From: Aeromonas rivipollensis
Lineage (GTDB): Bacteria; Pseudomonadota; Gammaproteobacteria; Enterobacterales; Aeromonadaceae
Direction: 5' to 3'
Assembly: GCF_010974825.1 (NCBI RefSeq)
Contig: NZ_JAAILA010000008.1
Location: 124,001 to 188,000, forward strand
DNA length: 64,000 nucleotides
The position numbers and the translations under genes are program-made. Under the pieces are notes generated by a model, which saw nothing but the letters and a program-made list of their open reading frames with translations, was not told the DNA's origin and did no database searches. Positions 1 through 7,715 of this stretch are shown here, piece after piece. Each line of letters begins with the position of its first letter. The first letter of the stretch is position 1.

Positions 1-195
1 TATTACCCTTGCAGAGCTCTTGCAAGGGTGTATTTATCAAATCACGGATATAGCATAAACGGATCCATCGAACATGAAGGATATAGCACAGAAAACATTC
101 AAAACAATAACATCTATGAAGTCATAGAGTATCCAAGTGAACACTTTTTTAATTTAACAAAATGTGATGAATGGCAAGGTGAAGCCACTTTATAA
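1..195 (+). CDS. C-terminal part of an unknown protein (cut by window edge)
   Basis: A reading frame is open from the first base to a TAA at 193-195, giving 64 codons and ending in 'CDEWQGEATL'. The start lies outside the window. Base composition is clearly AT-rich compared with the GC-rich genes further in, and codons such as aat, tta and ata are common, which suggests acquired DNA. I recognise no family. An inverted repeat (ACCCTTGCA / TGCAAGGGT, about 5-29) lies inside the frame. The stop sits just before a TATAACAAG sequence that resembles the outer end of an integron attC site, but no matching far end was found. Confidence 0.4.
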   Translation, partial: YYPCRALARVYLSNHGYSINGSIEHEGYSTENIQNNNIYEVIEYPSEHFFNLTKCDEWQGEATL

Positions 196-333
196 CAAGC
201 CGCATTCGTTGAGATCATCACATCTCCTTCAATATACAACACAGTACAGTGGATCCAACCTGATTATCACAACTTTGTTACTACGGTTCTCATAACAAAC
301 CTCTGGCAACATCTTTCCAATTTCAACATTGCC
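196..333. other. AT-rich intergenic stretch, nothing recognised
   Basis: Between the truncated unknown gene and the minus-strand relic I see no gene, no terminator with a convincing T-run and no complete repeat. The composition stays AT-rich up to about base 340 and then shifts to the GC-rich composition of the rest of the window, so an island boundary may lie here. Confidence 0.4.
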
Positions 334-701
334 TTAGGCTTGCCTCTGTTCTGACACAACTACGCCAAGCTTGCGCCTCTCTGCCAGCACTCTCTGCAGC
401 TCAGCGGCAACCTCCTCTGCGGGCACACTACGACTCCGCAGAAACACCCGAGCTTCAGCAATCATTTCACAGGCCCTAATCGATATGCAGGGGCCACTCT
501 GGGATACCGTTGCAGCAGGCACGGCCTTGAGTATTTCAGCCCTCACCTCCGCCAGCCGCGGCGCAAACTGCCGAACGGCATCCTCCCCAAGTTGCAGCAC
601 CGCCTCGCGGATTTGCAGCGCATTGAAGCCCCTGAGCAGGCTCCCCCAGGCCAGATCCCGGCCATCAGCGGCAGCAGTTCCTCAACCATGAATACCGACA
701 T
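334..701 (-). pseudogene. Frameshifted relic of an unknown protein
   Basis: The frame from 600 to 334 ends in 'VLAERRKLGVVVSEQRQA'. It continues upstream in a second frame that starts at an ATG near 701 and reads 'MSVFMVEELLPLMAGIWPG'. The two parts join sensibly only if one frameshift near 640-650 is allowed ('SLLRGFNALQIREAV' leads into the downstream frame). The predicted protein is helical and charged, and I cannot name its family. It lies directly downstream of a relic that resembles a phage replication protein, on the same strand, so both may come from one decayed prophage or island. Confidence 0.35.
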
Positions 702-752
702 GCGAGCACTAACCAGCAGCGAATCCCCTAGGCACTCAGGGCTGCCGTCTCG

Positions 753-1085
753 TTAGAGCGGAGTGCTGTCGTCATAGACCCCCCTCCCCGACTCTCGAAG
801 TACCAGAGCGACCTGCTGGGCAGCCTGGATATTGGCTAAGGGCTTCCGCTGTGCAGCGGTTCGGAACGGGCTGGCCGCCCGGCGTATCCAGTTGCGCCAA
901 GTCTTCTCCCTGTCCAGCTTGACGGCCTTGACACCAGCCAACGCCTGCCAGTAATCGGTGAACGTAGCCGCCTCCAACAGGATCCGCTCTCTGGGGAGCC
1001 CTGTCTCCTGAATAGCCCACCTCCCCCACGCTCCTCGGTGGCCTCCAGTCATTCGGCAAACGGGTACCTCGTCGCGGCGCCCCAC
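753..1085 (-). pseudogene. Decayed phage-type replication protein (C-terminal part)
   Basis: The frame contains 'FTDYWQALAGVKAVKLD' followed by 'KTWRNWIRRAA'. This is the FxDYW...W..TWRNWxRRA signature of DnaT-like or protein-O-like replication proteins of prophages. Another frame supplies the part that should come before it: 'GTRLPNDWRPPRSV', preceded by a proline and glycine-rich linker encoded by direct repeats of an 11-bp ggatcc-containing unit near 1107-1137. The two halves are in different frames, so the gene carries a frameshift near 1010-1035 and is probably dead. A GTG at 1085 is the start of the open stretch, not a likely native start. Confidence 0.5.
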
Positions 1086-1281
1086 TGTCAGAACGTTTTT
1101 CCCCCTTGGGGGATCCAGGGGGGATCCAGGGGGGATCTTTGGTTCAATGACTGGTTCTAAAGAGTGACTGATTCTATGTGCAGCTCCTGCACCACCCCCT
1201 AGTGCACAGCGCCTGCACTATCCAATGTCAACACATAGACGTTTGATCTCTTTCCTTTAGGCCCTATTCGAGGCTCCTTTG

Positions 1282-1440
1282 TCAGGAGCCCCACTTCACA
1301 AAGTACATCGATATGGTTAGCCCCGCCGAGCCAATCAGCATCAGCTTATAGTGGCCAATGCGGTCAACCATGGGCAGGGCGATCAGAGTAAGCAGCGAGT
1401 TGGTAAAGCTGGTAGCGGTGATGAGGATGGGACGTACCGA
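1282..1440 (-). pseudogene. Fragment of an MFS sugar-porter transporter
   Basis: On the minus strand the frame reads 'NSLLTLIALPMVDRIG' then 'KLMLIGSAGLTISMYF' and ends at a TGA at 1282-1284. The pattern TLxALxxVDRxGxxxLxLIGSAG is characteristic of the second half of sugar porters of the major facilitator superfamily (XylE/AraE type). Roughly 50 residues remain. Upstream, a neighbouring frame contributes 'ILSNSSIG', which also fits the family, so there is a frameshift near 1440. No start codon or ribosome binding site remains. Confidence 0.5.
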
Positions 1441-1494
1441 TGGAGCTGTTGCTCAGGATACTAAAGACAGAACGGCTCCCAGCAACGGGGTACA

Positions 1495-1612
1495 AGGAGG
1501 CGAAGCAGGATATCAGCTATATCTGACGGATTACGACAACTGGCAGCGCCCACAACAACACAAGAGCAAGATACCTCCAACGATTTATAAAGGGCCACTT
1601 CGCAAGAAGTAG
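1495..1612 (+). pseudogene. Possible C-terminal remnant of an IS3-family transposase
   Basis: The end of this frame reads 'LYLTDYDNWQRPQQHKSKIP' and stops at 1610-1612. It resembles the DYYNWxRPHQHNxGxPPA tail of IS3-type OrfB integrases, but the catalytic core is absent and the resemblance covers only about 20 residues. A strong terminator hairpin overlaps the stop. I treat it as a scrap and not as a functional gene. It could also be an unrelated short peptide. Confidence 0.3.
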
Positions 1613-1620
1613 CCCTTTTT
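1590..1620 (+). terminator. Rho-independent terminator
   Basis: A hairpin with stem GGGC-ACTTC / GAAGT-GCCC and loop GCAA is followed by a run of five T. It lies at the end of the transposase-like scrap. Confidence 0.7.
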
Positions 1621-1687
1621 GTATCCGATTGATCTCATTTCGCACACAAACCCTGAGGGGAGTTGGTTTTGCAGATGGGCCCCTAAA

Positions 1688-2119
1688 TCAGCCCCCCACC
1701 TCCAGAGTCAACCTGCGCCAGGGGCCCGTTATCTCGCAGTGACCGGTCTCGTCCGTATTTTGCCAACCCAGACGGTGATAGAACGCCAGCGCCGTCGTGT
1801 TGCGGGTGGCCACCTTGAGGGATGCCGGGGGCTTGTGTCCGGCAAGCCCGGCGGCCAGCAAGGCCCGCCCCATTCCCTGCCCATGCCAGTCGGCCACCAC
1901 ATAGAGGTGATGCACGAAACTGTCTTGACCCCAGATGGAGACGAATCCGCAGGGGGTACCGCCCTTCTCCGCCACCCAGATCTGCTCCCCCCGGGTCTGC
2001 TCGGCAAAATCCTCCAGCCTAAACAGGGAGGGCTCGACCCAATGGAAGGCCTGCCGCCTCCCCTTGAGGAACAGCTGCGCCAGCATGGGTTCATCTGCAT
2101 CTCGCATCATTCTGATCAT
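1688..2119 (-). CDS. GNAT-family N-acetyltransferase
   Basis: This is a 143-residue protein with the GNAT fold. The acetyl-CoA-binding motif A is visible as 'VVADWHGQGMGRALL' (about residues 75-89), and the later 'NTTALAFYHRLGW' is the usual motif B that ends the fold. It should transfer an acetyl group from acetyl-CoA to an amine of unknown identity in the cytoplasm. I chose the ATG at 2119 because AAGGA stands 7 bases upstream. An in-frame GTG at 2146 would add nine residues but its SD-like GGGAGG lies too close. The next gene is divergent, so it is probably monocistronic. Confidence 0.8.
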   Translation of the reverse strand: MIRMMRDADEPMLAQLFLKGRRQAFHWVEPSLFRLEDFAEQTRGEQIWVAEKGGTPCGFVSIWGQDSFVHHLYVVADWHGQGMGRALLAAGLAGHKPPASLKVATRNTTALAFYHRLGWQNTDETGHCEITGPWRRLTLEVGG

Positions 2120-2301
2120 GAAGACATCCTTGATTTGCCTGCTCACTGCCTCCCACTCTCGATGGATACCGCCGCCGTGTCAAATCGGCAAGCTGGACCC
2201 TCTTGAATACGTGATGCTGTGACGCAGGGCTGCCTATTTTATCGCCTTAGGGGCTATACTGCCTGGGTCCCGTCCATGACTGGTTTGAGGTTCACTGATT
2301 T

Positions 2302-2802
2302 ATGGATAACAAGCAAATAGAAGGCAGCATTCTGGTACCCGCCCACATCGACGATGTCTGGCGGGCCTGGACCACGGAGAGCGGTCTGCGCAGCTTCCTG
2401 GCGCCGGAATGTCTGATGGTGCCGGAACCCAACGGTCCTTTCGAAATCTATTTCAGGCCAGAAGCCCCGCTGGGGGAGCGCGGCAGTGAAGGGTGCCGGG
2501 TGATGGCGGTCATGCCCCATGACTTGCTCAGCTTCAGCTGGAATTTCCCGCCCCAGTTTCCCCATATCCGCCAGCAGAAGACCCAGGTCAGCCTGCGCTT
2601 CGTACCCGAAGGTCAGGGCACCCGGCTCCATTTCCTGCAAACCGGCTGGGCCAATGACCCGGATTGGGACCAGGGCTATGCCTACTTCAGGGAGGAGTGG
2701 CTGGAGCTCTGCCTGCCAAGGTTGCAGTATCGCTTCACCCACGGCCCCATCGACTGGAACAATCCGCCGGGCAGGCAGCAGTTGAAGTCCCTGGCCCAAT
2801 GA
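2302..2802 (+). CDS. SRPBCC-family protein, AHSA1-like
   Basis: This 166-residue protein begins with 'VPAHIDDVWRAWTTESGL', the start of the helix-grip fold of the AHSA1 (activator of Hsp90 ATPase homologue) branch of the SRPBCC superfamily. Later come 'LLSFSWNFPPQFPHIR' and a C-terminal helix with 'YFREEWLELCLPRLQYRF', as in that branch. Such proteins enclose a hydrophobic cavity, and the ligand here is unknown. There is no signal peptide, so it should be cytoplasmic. The gene stands alone and ends in a bidirectional terminator shared with the convergent acetyltransferase gene. Confidence 0.8.
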   Translation: MDNKQIEGSILVPAHIDDVWRAWTTESGLRSFLAPECLMVPEPNGPFEIYFRPEAPLGERGSEGCRVMAVMPHDLLSFSWNFPPQFPHIRQQKTQVSLRFVPEGQGTRLHFLQTGWANDPDWDQGYAYFREEWLELCLPRLQYRFTHGPIDWNNPPGRQQLKSLAQ

Positions 2803-2817
2803 GGGACGGATTGAAAT

Positions 2818-2846
2818 GAAGAAGGACCCTTAATGGGTCCTTCTTC
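2818..2846. terminator. Bidirectional terminator between convergent genes
   Basis: A perfect 12-bp stem (GAAGAAGGACCC) with a five-base loop separates the AHSA1-like gene from the convergent acetyltransferase gene. Its position and symmetry suit both directions, although the T-tracts are interrupted. Confidence 0.65.
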
Positions 2847-2862
2847 TATGGCATTCAGGCGG

Positions 2863-3369
2863 TTATTCCACCGGCTCTTCATCGAACAGGGGGTGGTAGA
2901 GCACCTCGCCCTGCAGGCCAGCCAGCCCCCCGGGCTGCAGCTCCATCGCCATGAAGCAGTCGGCGGGCACCTCGTAGATGCAGTGCAGGCCGAAGTCGCT
3001 GGCGGGCCTGAAGCCGAAGCGGCCATAGTAAGCCGGATCGCCGAGCACCACCACTGCCTTCCAGTCCATCTCGAGGGCCGTGTCCAGCCCTTCCCGCACC
3101 AGATCCGAGCCTATGCCCTGCCCCTGCCAGTCCGGATGGACGGCCACCGGCGCCAGCCCGAGCCAAGGACCTTCCTGGCCGTCAATGGTGATCGGGCTCA
3201 GCATCAGGTGCCCCATGAACTCGTACTCTTCCTCCTCGACCATGGTGACCACGGCGGCCCCACACTCGCGCAGGCGATTGACCAGTTCGGCCTCGTCGGG
3301 ACGACCAAAGGCGGCGCTCACCAGCTCAAAGACTGGCAGCATGTCGCCGGGACGCTCGGTTCTCAACAT
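2863..3369 (-). CDS. GNAT-family N-acetyltransferase, YhbS-like
   Basis: This 168-residue protein has the acetyl-CoA motif 'VHPDWQGQGIGSDLVREGL' in its middle, followed by 'YYGRFGFRPAS', the hallmark of the YhbS-like (COG3153) group of acetyltransferases. The acceptor substrate is unknown. Translation starts at an ATG preceded by GAGGAG about nine bases upstream. It is a single gene, convergent with the AHSA1-like gene on one side. Confidence 0.85.
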   Translation of the reverse strand: MLRTERPGDMLPVFELVSAAFGRPDEAELVNRLRECGAAVVTMVEEEEYEFMGHLMLSPITIDGQEGPWLGLAPVAVHPDWQGQGIGSDLVREGLDTALEMDWKAVVVLGDPAYYGRFGFRPASDFGLHCIYEVPADCFMAMELQPGGLAGLQGEVLYHPLFDEEPVE

Positions 3370-3530
3370 ACAGCGTTACTCCTCGTACAGCAGGACGGCC
3401 ATTATTTCACAGAAGTGGCTCCTGACTTGAGCGCCTTTATCCGAAAATGGGAGGGCTGACTCAGGAAAACGAATGGCAATCCATGCGCCAAGCGTCGCAA
3501 TACCCCCTCTTCCCGCCGACGTTGCCAGCA

Positions 3531-4742
3531 TCAAGCACCAGGCTCCAGCAATCGCAGCAGGTACCCGAGGCCAAGCTCGCCCCTGTCCTTGAGCAGGACG
3601 CCACCACCATGGGCCTGCACCCCGGGGGCCTCAGGCCCCAGCCAGGCGAGTGGATAGCATCTGACCGTCAGCCCTGCGGGGAGGCGCCGCTCACCGCCCG
3701 CCCCGGCCCCTTCCATGAAGAGCGCCACCTCCTGCCCCCCGACTTCGTCCTCATGAAGGATGGCCACCGCCACCCGCTTGTCCTCGAGCCAGGGGGCCAG
3801 CGCCTCCTTGAGGTCGTCCGGCAGGCACGGCGGGCGATCCAGCCGCCAATGATCCAGTTCAGCGGGTTGGCGCGCCGACCCGGGCCGCCGCCCGCAATGG
3901 TGCATGCCGAGCTTGGCCATCACCCGGCCTGAGGCCAGGTTGTCCGGCATGTGGCGGGCGGTCAGGGCGGGCAGGCGCAACTGCTCGAAGGCAAAAGCCC
4001 TGACCAGCCGCGCCGCCCGGGTGGCCAGCCCGCGGTTTTGCCAAGGGATCCCCACCCACCAGGCCAGCTCGCCGTGCCAGTGCAGGGAGATGACCCCGAG
4101 CAGGGGAGCCGGCACATCAACCATGGGCAATGTCAGGGCCCAGGTCCGCCCCAGCCCGAGGGCGGCCTTGCGCCCGCTCATGGCGAGCCAGTCGCGGGCC
4201 GCCTCCGCTGGATAGGGGTGGGGGATGTTGAGGGTGTAGCGGGCGAGCGCCTCATCCGAGCAATAGCGCAGGACGGCTGGCTCGTCGGCGGCTTGCAGCG
4301 GCCGCAGCACCAGAGCCGGAGAGGCAGCGCCCCCGGGTTCACGCAGCAGGGGCGTGGTCAGGCGCCGGGCCAGCAGGCGTTGCAGCGCGGCGGCCAGATC
4401 CCCATCGGTGCCGAGGAGCATGTCCGCCCCATTGGGCCCCAGGGTGAGCAGGCCGCTCTCCTTGGCCAGGGTCAGGAGGACGCTGGAGGCAGAAACCAGG
4501 ATCTGGCGACTCGGGTCGGCCGTCATGAGGGGTGACTCACCCTCCCCCAACCAGGCGGCGAGCAAGCCGCTGGCCGAGAGGGTGCCGTCAGGCGGGCAGC
4601 CGGCCCAGGGCGCAGGGGTCACTGCCCCTTGCTCGCAGCGCCTGCCGCGCAGCAACTGCCAACGGTTGCCCTGCCCCTGCCACCTCTGCAGCACCTCCTG
4701 CCAGCGAGGCTGCCAGAGCGCCTCTTCTATCAACAGTTCCAT
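3531..4742 (-). CDS. Large protein with a central GNAT acetyltransferase domain
   Basis: The product has about 403 residues. A GNAT domain of the RimJ/RimL kind spans about residues 144-294: it starts at 'LRPLQAADEPAVLRY', has the acetyl-CoA motif 'WQNRGLATRAARLVRAFAF', and ends with 'NLASGRVMAKLGM'. It is flanked by about 140 N-terminal and 105 C-terminal residues that I do not recognise, so the protein is more than twice the usual GNAT size. The C-terminal part contains 'RVAVAILHEDEVGGQEVAL'. I prefer the ATG at 4742, just after AGGGGGA. An ATG at 4775 has no visible ribosome binding site. The substrate is unknown. Confidence 0.7.
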   Translation of the reverse strand: MELLIEEALWQPRWQEVLQRWQGQGNRWQLLRGRRCEQGAVTPAPWAGCPPDGTLSASGLLAAWLGEGESPLMTADPSRQILVSASSVLLTLAKESGLLTLGPNGADMLLGTDGDLAAALQRLLARRLTTPLLREPGGAASPALVLRPLQAADEPAVLRYCSDEALARYTLNIPHPYPAEAARDWLAMSGRKAALGLGRTWALTLPMVDVPAPLLGVISLHWHGELAWWVGIPWQNRGLATRAARLVRAFAFEQLRLPALTARHMPDNLASGRVMAKLGMHHCGRRPGSARQPAELDHWRLDRPPCLPDDLKEALAPWLEDKRVAVAILHEDEVGGQEVALFMEGAGAGGERRLPAGLTVRCYPLAWLGPEAPGVQAHGGGVLLKDRGELGLGYLLRLLEPGA

Positions 4743-4961
4743 CCTTCCCCCTGCGACCGCCGAACGGCGCAGCATAACCGGCTGCTAATGGTTTGTTAAC
4801 CCATATCTTTAGCATGGTTAAACGGCATACCCCATGAAAAAATGCCATATGGCCAGCTTGATGGCGGTCACATTAATGCCCCCCTGCCCTTCCTATCATG
4901 CCCCCATCTCGCAGCGGCCAGCGCCGCTCGTGAATGACAACGCATAACAAGAGAACACACT

Positions 4962-5780
4962 ATGCAGCAAACCACTCCCCTCAAAACGGTGTTAGTCAGT
5001 ACCCTGGCGACCGCCCTGCTGATCTTCGTGGCCCAGTACCTCATCGGGAAACAGGAGATCAGGATAGGCATCGCCATCATCCCCATACTGCCCATGCTCT
5101 TTGCCGTCATCATCGGCATGATCGTCTCCGCCAAGCCGGTCAAGGATCGCATCCCGGGCTGGAAGCGCCTCTTCAGCGAAAAGGAAGAGGGCTTCTGCGG
5201 CAAGATGGTGGGCTTCAGCCTGCTGATCCTGGGTACCCAGTATGCGGGCATGATCATCCCCAACCTCAAGATGATCCTGAGCGTCGGTGTGCCGCTCTTC
5301 CTGCAGGAGATAGGCAACCTGCTGCCCATCCTCATCGCCATTCCACTGGCGGTGAAATTCGGCTTCGGCCGTCGCGCCATCGGGGCCTGCTCCTCCATCA
5401 GCCGTGAGCCCTCCGTCGCGGTGATCCAGGGCAAGTTCGGCACCGGCTCCCAGGAGTACATAGGCGTGCTCGCCATCTACCTGTGCGGCTCCGTCATCGG
5501 CACCCTCTGGTTCAGCGTGCTCGGCAGCATAGCGCCCCTCACAGGTCTGCACCCGCTGGCCCTGGCCGCCGGCTCCGGCGTGGGCTCAGGCTCCATGCTG
5601 AGCGCCGCCTCCGGCGCCCTGATCAACGGCCTCGACGAGGCGCTGGCCCAGCAGGTACTGAGCATAGCCGCCGCCTCGAACCTGCTCTCGTCTGCCCTGG
5701 GCGCCCTCTCCCTCACCTACCTGGGGCTGCCCCTCGCCGAAAAGATCTATGCCCTGACTGACAAAGGAGCGAAAGCATGA
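4962..5780 (+). CDS. DUF3100 family integral membrane protein
   Basis: This 272-residue, very hydrophobic protein has about eight predicted membrane segments. Its glycine and serine-rich stretches ('AAGSGVGSGSMLSAASGA') and 'GRRAIGACSSISREPSVAV' fit the DUF3100 family. DUF3100 members are usually encoded next to M20 amidohydrolases, and a transport role is inferred from that neighbourhood but not proven. The next gene overlaps its stop by four bases (ATGA), and the third gene of the operon overlaps the second by one base, so the three are translationally coupled. Confidence 0.75.
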   Translation: MQQTTPLKTVLVSTLATALLIFVAQYLIGKQEIRIGIAIIPILPMLFAVIIGMIVSAKPVKDRIPGWKRLFSEKEEGFCGKMVGFSLLILGTQYAGMIIPNLKMILSVGVPLFLQEIGNLLPILIAIPLAVKFGFGRRAIGACSSISREPSVAVIQGKFGTGSQEYIGVLAIYLCGSVIGTLWFSVLGSIAPLTGLHPLALAAGSGVGSGSMLSAASGALINGLDEALAQQVLSIAAASNLLSSALGALSLTYLGLPLAEKIYALTDKGAKA

Positions 5781-6226
5781 AGAGCATCGTGATGGATATG
5801 CGGTTCGTCTTTCTGGCGATCCTGCTGGCCATGTTTACCCAGACCCTGACCACGGGCACCCCGCTCTGGCTGATGGGTGACAGCTTCGTCGCCATGTCCC
5901 TGGTGGTGTTCGCCTCCCTGGTGGCCAAGCGCTATCTGCCCTCTTCGCTGCCGGCCTTTGCCTATGCCACCATCATCGGCATCCTCATCTGCCTGCCCGA
6001 GACCCCGGTGCGCGGCCTCTTCATCGACGCCGTGGCGAAGATCTCCTTCCTCTCCTGCTGCGTGCCGCTGCTGGCCTTCGCCGGCCTCTCCGTCGGCGGT
6101 CAGCTCGAGGAGCTCAAGAAGATGTCGTGGAAGGTGATCCTCATCTTCATGATCGTCTCCACCTGCTGCTTCTTCGGCGCCTCGCTGGTTGCCCAACTCG
6201 GCTTCTCCATTCAAGGGATCATCTGA
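5777..6226 (+). CDS. Small membrane protein, partner of the DUF3100 protein
   Basis: This 149-residue protein has four or five hydrophobic segments, among them 'FVFLAILLAMFTQTLT' and 'VILIFMIVSTCCFFGASLV'. I know no defined function. It overlaps the DUF3100 gene by ATGA and the peptidase gene by TGATG, so the three products are probably made in fixed ratio. Together with DUF3100 it may form a two-subunit carrier that feeds the peptidase, which is inference from gene order only. Confidence 0.7.
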   Translation: MKSIVMDMRFVFLAILLAMFTQTLTTGTPLWLMGDSFVAMSLVVFASLVAKRYLPSSLPAFAYATIIGILICLPETPVRGLFIDAVAKISFLSCCVPLLAFAGLSVGGQLEELKKMSWKVILIFMIVSTCCFFGASLVAQLGFSIQGII

Positions 6227-7407
6227 TGAACCACTACCATATCGAACCTGACCTCCTTGCCCTGCGCGACTTCAGCCACGAGGTGCGCCACCACCTGCAC
6301 CGCATCCCGGAGTACTCCGGGGCCGAGTTCAAGACCTCAGCCTACTGCCGGGGCTTGATGGAGGAGTTTGGCTACAAGATCACCGAGTATCCGGGCTTTA
6401 CCGGTTTTCACGGGGATCTGGTCGTTGATCCCACCCTGCCCACCATCGCCTTCCGTGCCGACATGGATGGCCTGGAGATGCACGACATGAGCGAGGTGGC
6501 GTTCAAGTCCACCCACGAGGGCATGGCCCACAACTGCGGCCACGACTCCCATATGGCGATCGCCCTGACCACGGCGAAATTCCTGGCAGGGCACAGGGAG
6601 CGGCTGCGCTACAACGTTCGCGTCATCTTCCAGATGGCGGAGGAGGATATGCGGGTGCCGGGGGCCGAGAAGATGGTGGAGCTCGGCTGCATGAAGGGGG
6701 TGGACGAGATCTACGCCCTGCACAACGACGGCGCCATGGAGACGGGCACCATCAAGTTCAACCAGGGGGTCATGTCCTCCTGGGGCTCGGCCTGGACCCT
6801 GGATGTGCACGGCATCTCAGCCCACGGCTCCACCCCCCACAAGGGGCTGGATGCCATCCGCGAGGCGGTGCGGATCATAGAGGACATGGACTACATAGTC
6901 GCCAAGCGCACCAGTCCGTTCAGCCCGGCGGTGTTTGGCTGCGGCATGATCAACGGCGGCACCATCCCCAACGCCGTCGCCGATCACGTGCAGGCTCGTG
7001 GCACCATACGTGCCATGGACGCCGAGACCGACCAGATCCTGAAAAATAGCTTCAGGGACATGGTCGCCCAGAGCGAGCTGCGCGGCTTCAAGACCACCAT
7101 GGTCTATGCCGGCTACCCGGCGGTGGAGAACCATGGTGAAGCCTGCGAGCGCCTGCTGCAGGCCGCCGCCGGCGTGCTACCCGCCGAGGGCATCAATGCC
7201 CGGGGCCAGCCCATGACAGGCAGCGAGGACTTCAGCTACATGATCAACGCCACCCCGGGTCGCAAGGGGGCCATGTTCTTCCTCGGCAGCGGCTGCCAGG
7301 CAAAGGGGATCTGCAACTACCTGCACGCCAATCCCTATTATCTGGACGATGACTGCCTGCTGATCGGTGCCCAGATCTTTGTCAATCTGGCGACCAGGGC
7401 AGCCTGA
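6226..7407 (+). CDS. M20-family metallopeptidase / amidohydrolase
   Basis: This 393-residue cytoplasmic enzyme belongs to the M20 family, in the aminoacylase / hippurate hydrolase / AbgB-like branch. Metal-binding motifs are clear: 'RADMDGLE' at about 77-84, 'HNCGHDSHM' at about 102-110, 'AEED' near 138-141 and 'TGSEDFSYM' in the C-terminal part. It should hydrolyse an amide bond of an N-acylated amino acid or small peptide. The start overlaps the stop of the membrane protein gene (TGATG). The last 100 bases of the gene are duplicated twice downstream, so three alternative 3' ends lie in tandem. Confidence 0.85.
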   Translation: MNHYHIEPDLLALRDFSHEVRHHLHRIPEYSGAEFKTSAYCRGLMEEFGYKITEYPGFTGFHGDLVVDPTLPTIAFRADMDGLEMHDMSEVAFKSTHEGMAHNCGHDSHMAIALTTAKFLAGHRERLRYNVRVIFQMAEEDMRVPGAEKMVELGCMKGVDEIYALHNDGAMETGTIKFNQGVMSSWGSAWTLDVHGISAHGSTPHKGLDAIREAVRIIEDMDYIVAKRTSPFSPAVFGCGMINGGTIPNAVADHVQARGTIRAMDAETDQILKNSFRDMVAQSELRGFKTTMVYAGYPAVENHGEACERLLQAAAGVLPAEGINARGQPMTGSEDFSYMINATPGRKGAMFFLGSGCQAKGICNYLHANPYYLDDDCLLIGAQIFVNLATRAA

Positions 7408-7631
7408 GGGGCAACAGGGGCTCTGCAACTACCTGCATGGGAACCCCTACTACCCGGACGATGACTGCCTGCTGATCGGCGCCCAGATCTTTGTCAATCT
7501 GGCGACCAGGGCAGCCTGAGGGGCAACAGGGGCTCTGCAACTACCTGCATGGGAACCCCTACTACCTGGACGATGACTGCCTGCTGATCGGCGCCCAGAT
7601 CTTTGTCAATCTGGCGACCAGACGCGATTAA
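7296..7631 (+). repeat. Three tandem copies of the M20 peptidase gene 3' end (112-bp unit)
   Basis: The units are 7296-7407 (end of the gene), 7408-7519 and 7520-7631. Each ends in a stop codon after 'GAQIFVNLATR'. Units 2 and 3 differ at very few positions apart from their last ten bases, while unit 1 differs from both by many mostly synonymous changes. Because 112 is not a multiple of three, the copies are not in frame with each other. Unit 3 ends in TRRD instead of TRAA, and the terminator follows directly after it. Confidence 0.9.
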
Positions 7632-7652
7632 TCCCGCATACCGATAAACAAA

Positions 7653-7679
7653 AGAGAGGCCAATGGCCTCTCTTTTTTT
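7653..7679 (+). terminator. Rho-independent terminator of the M20 operon
   Basis: A perfect nine-base stem (AGAGAGGCC) with loop AAT is followed by seven T. It may also serve the convergent LysR gene on the other strand. Confidence 0.85.
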
Positions 7680-7715
7680 GCCTCTGCCATTCAGGGCCGC
7701 AGCACAGATCCGGCG

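Noticed and set aside
185-330. Complete integron attC site
   Set aside because: TATAACAAG occurs twice (about 192 and 300) but neither has a matching GTTRRRY end or a foldable arm, so I list only a low-interest finding.
1097-1140. Short direct repeats (ggatccagggg) as a regulatory array
   Set aside because: They read in frame as a proline and glycine-rich linker of the decayed replication protein and need no other explanation.
1619-2222. Plus-strand frames opposite the first acetyltransferase
   Set aside because: The GNAT motif and an AAGGA site lie on the minus strand, and the plus frames show nothing.
7408-7631. Second M20-type gene after the peptidase
   Set aside because: Only 37 codons of homology are present per copy, with no start or ribosome binding site. 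They are duplicated ends and not genes.
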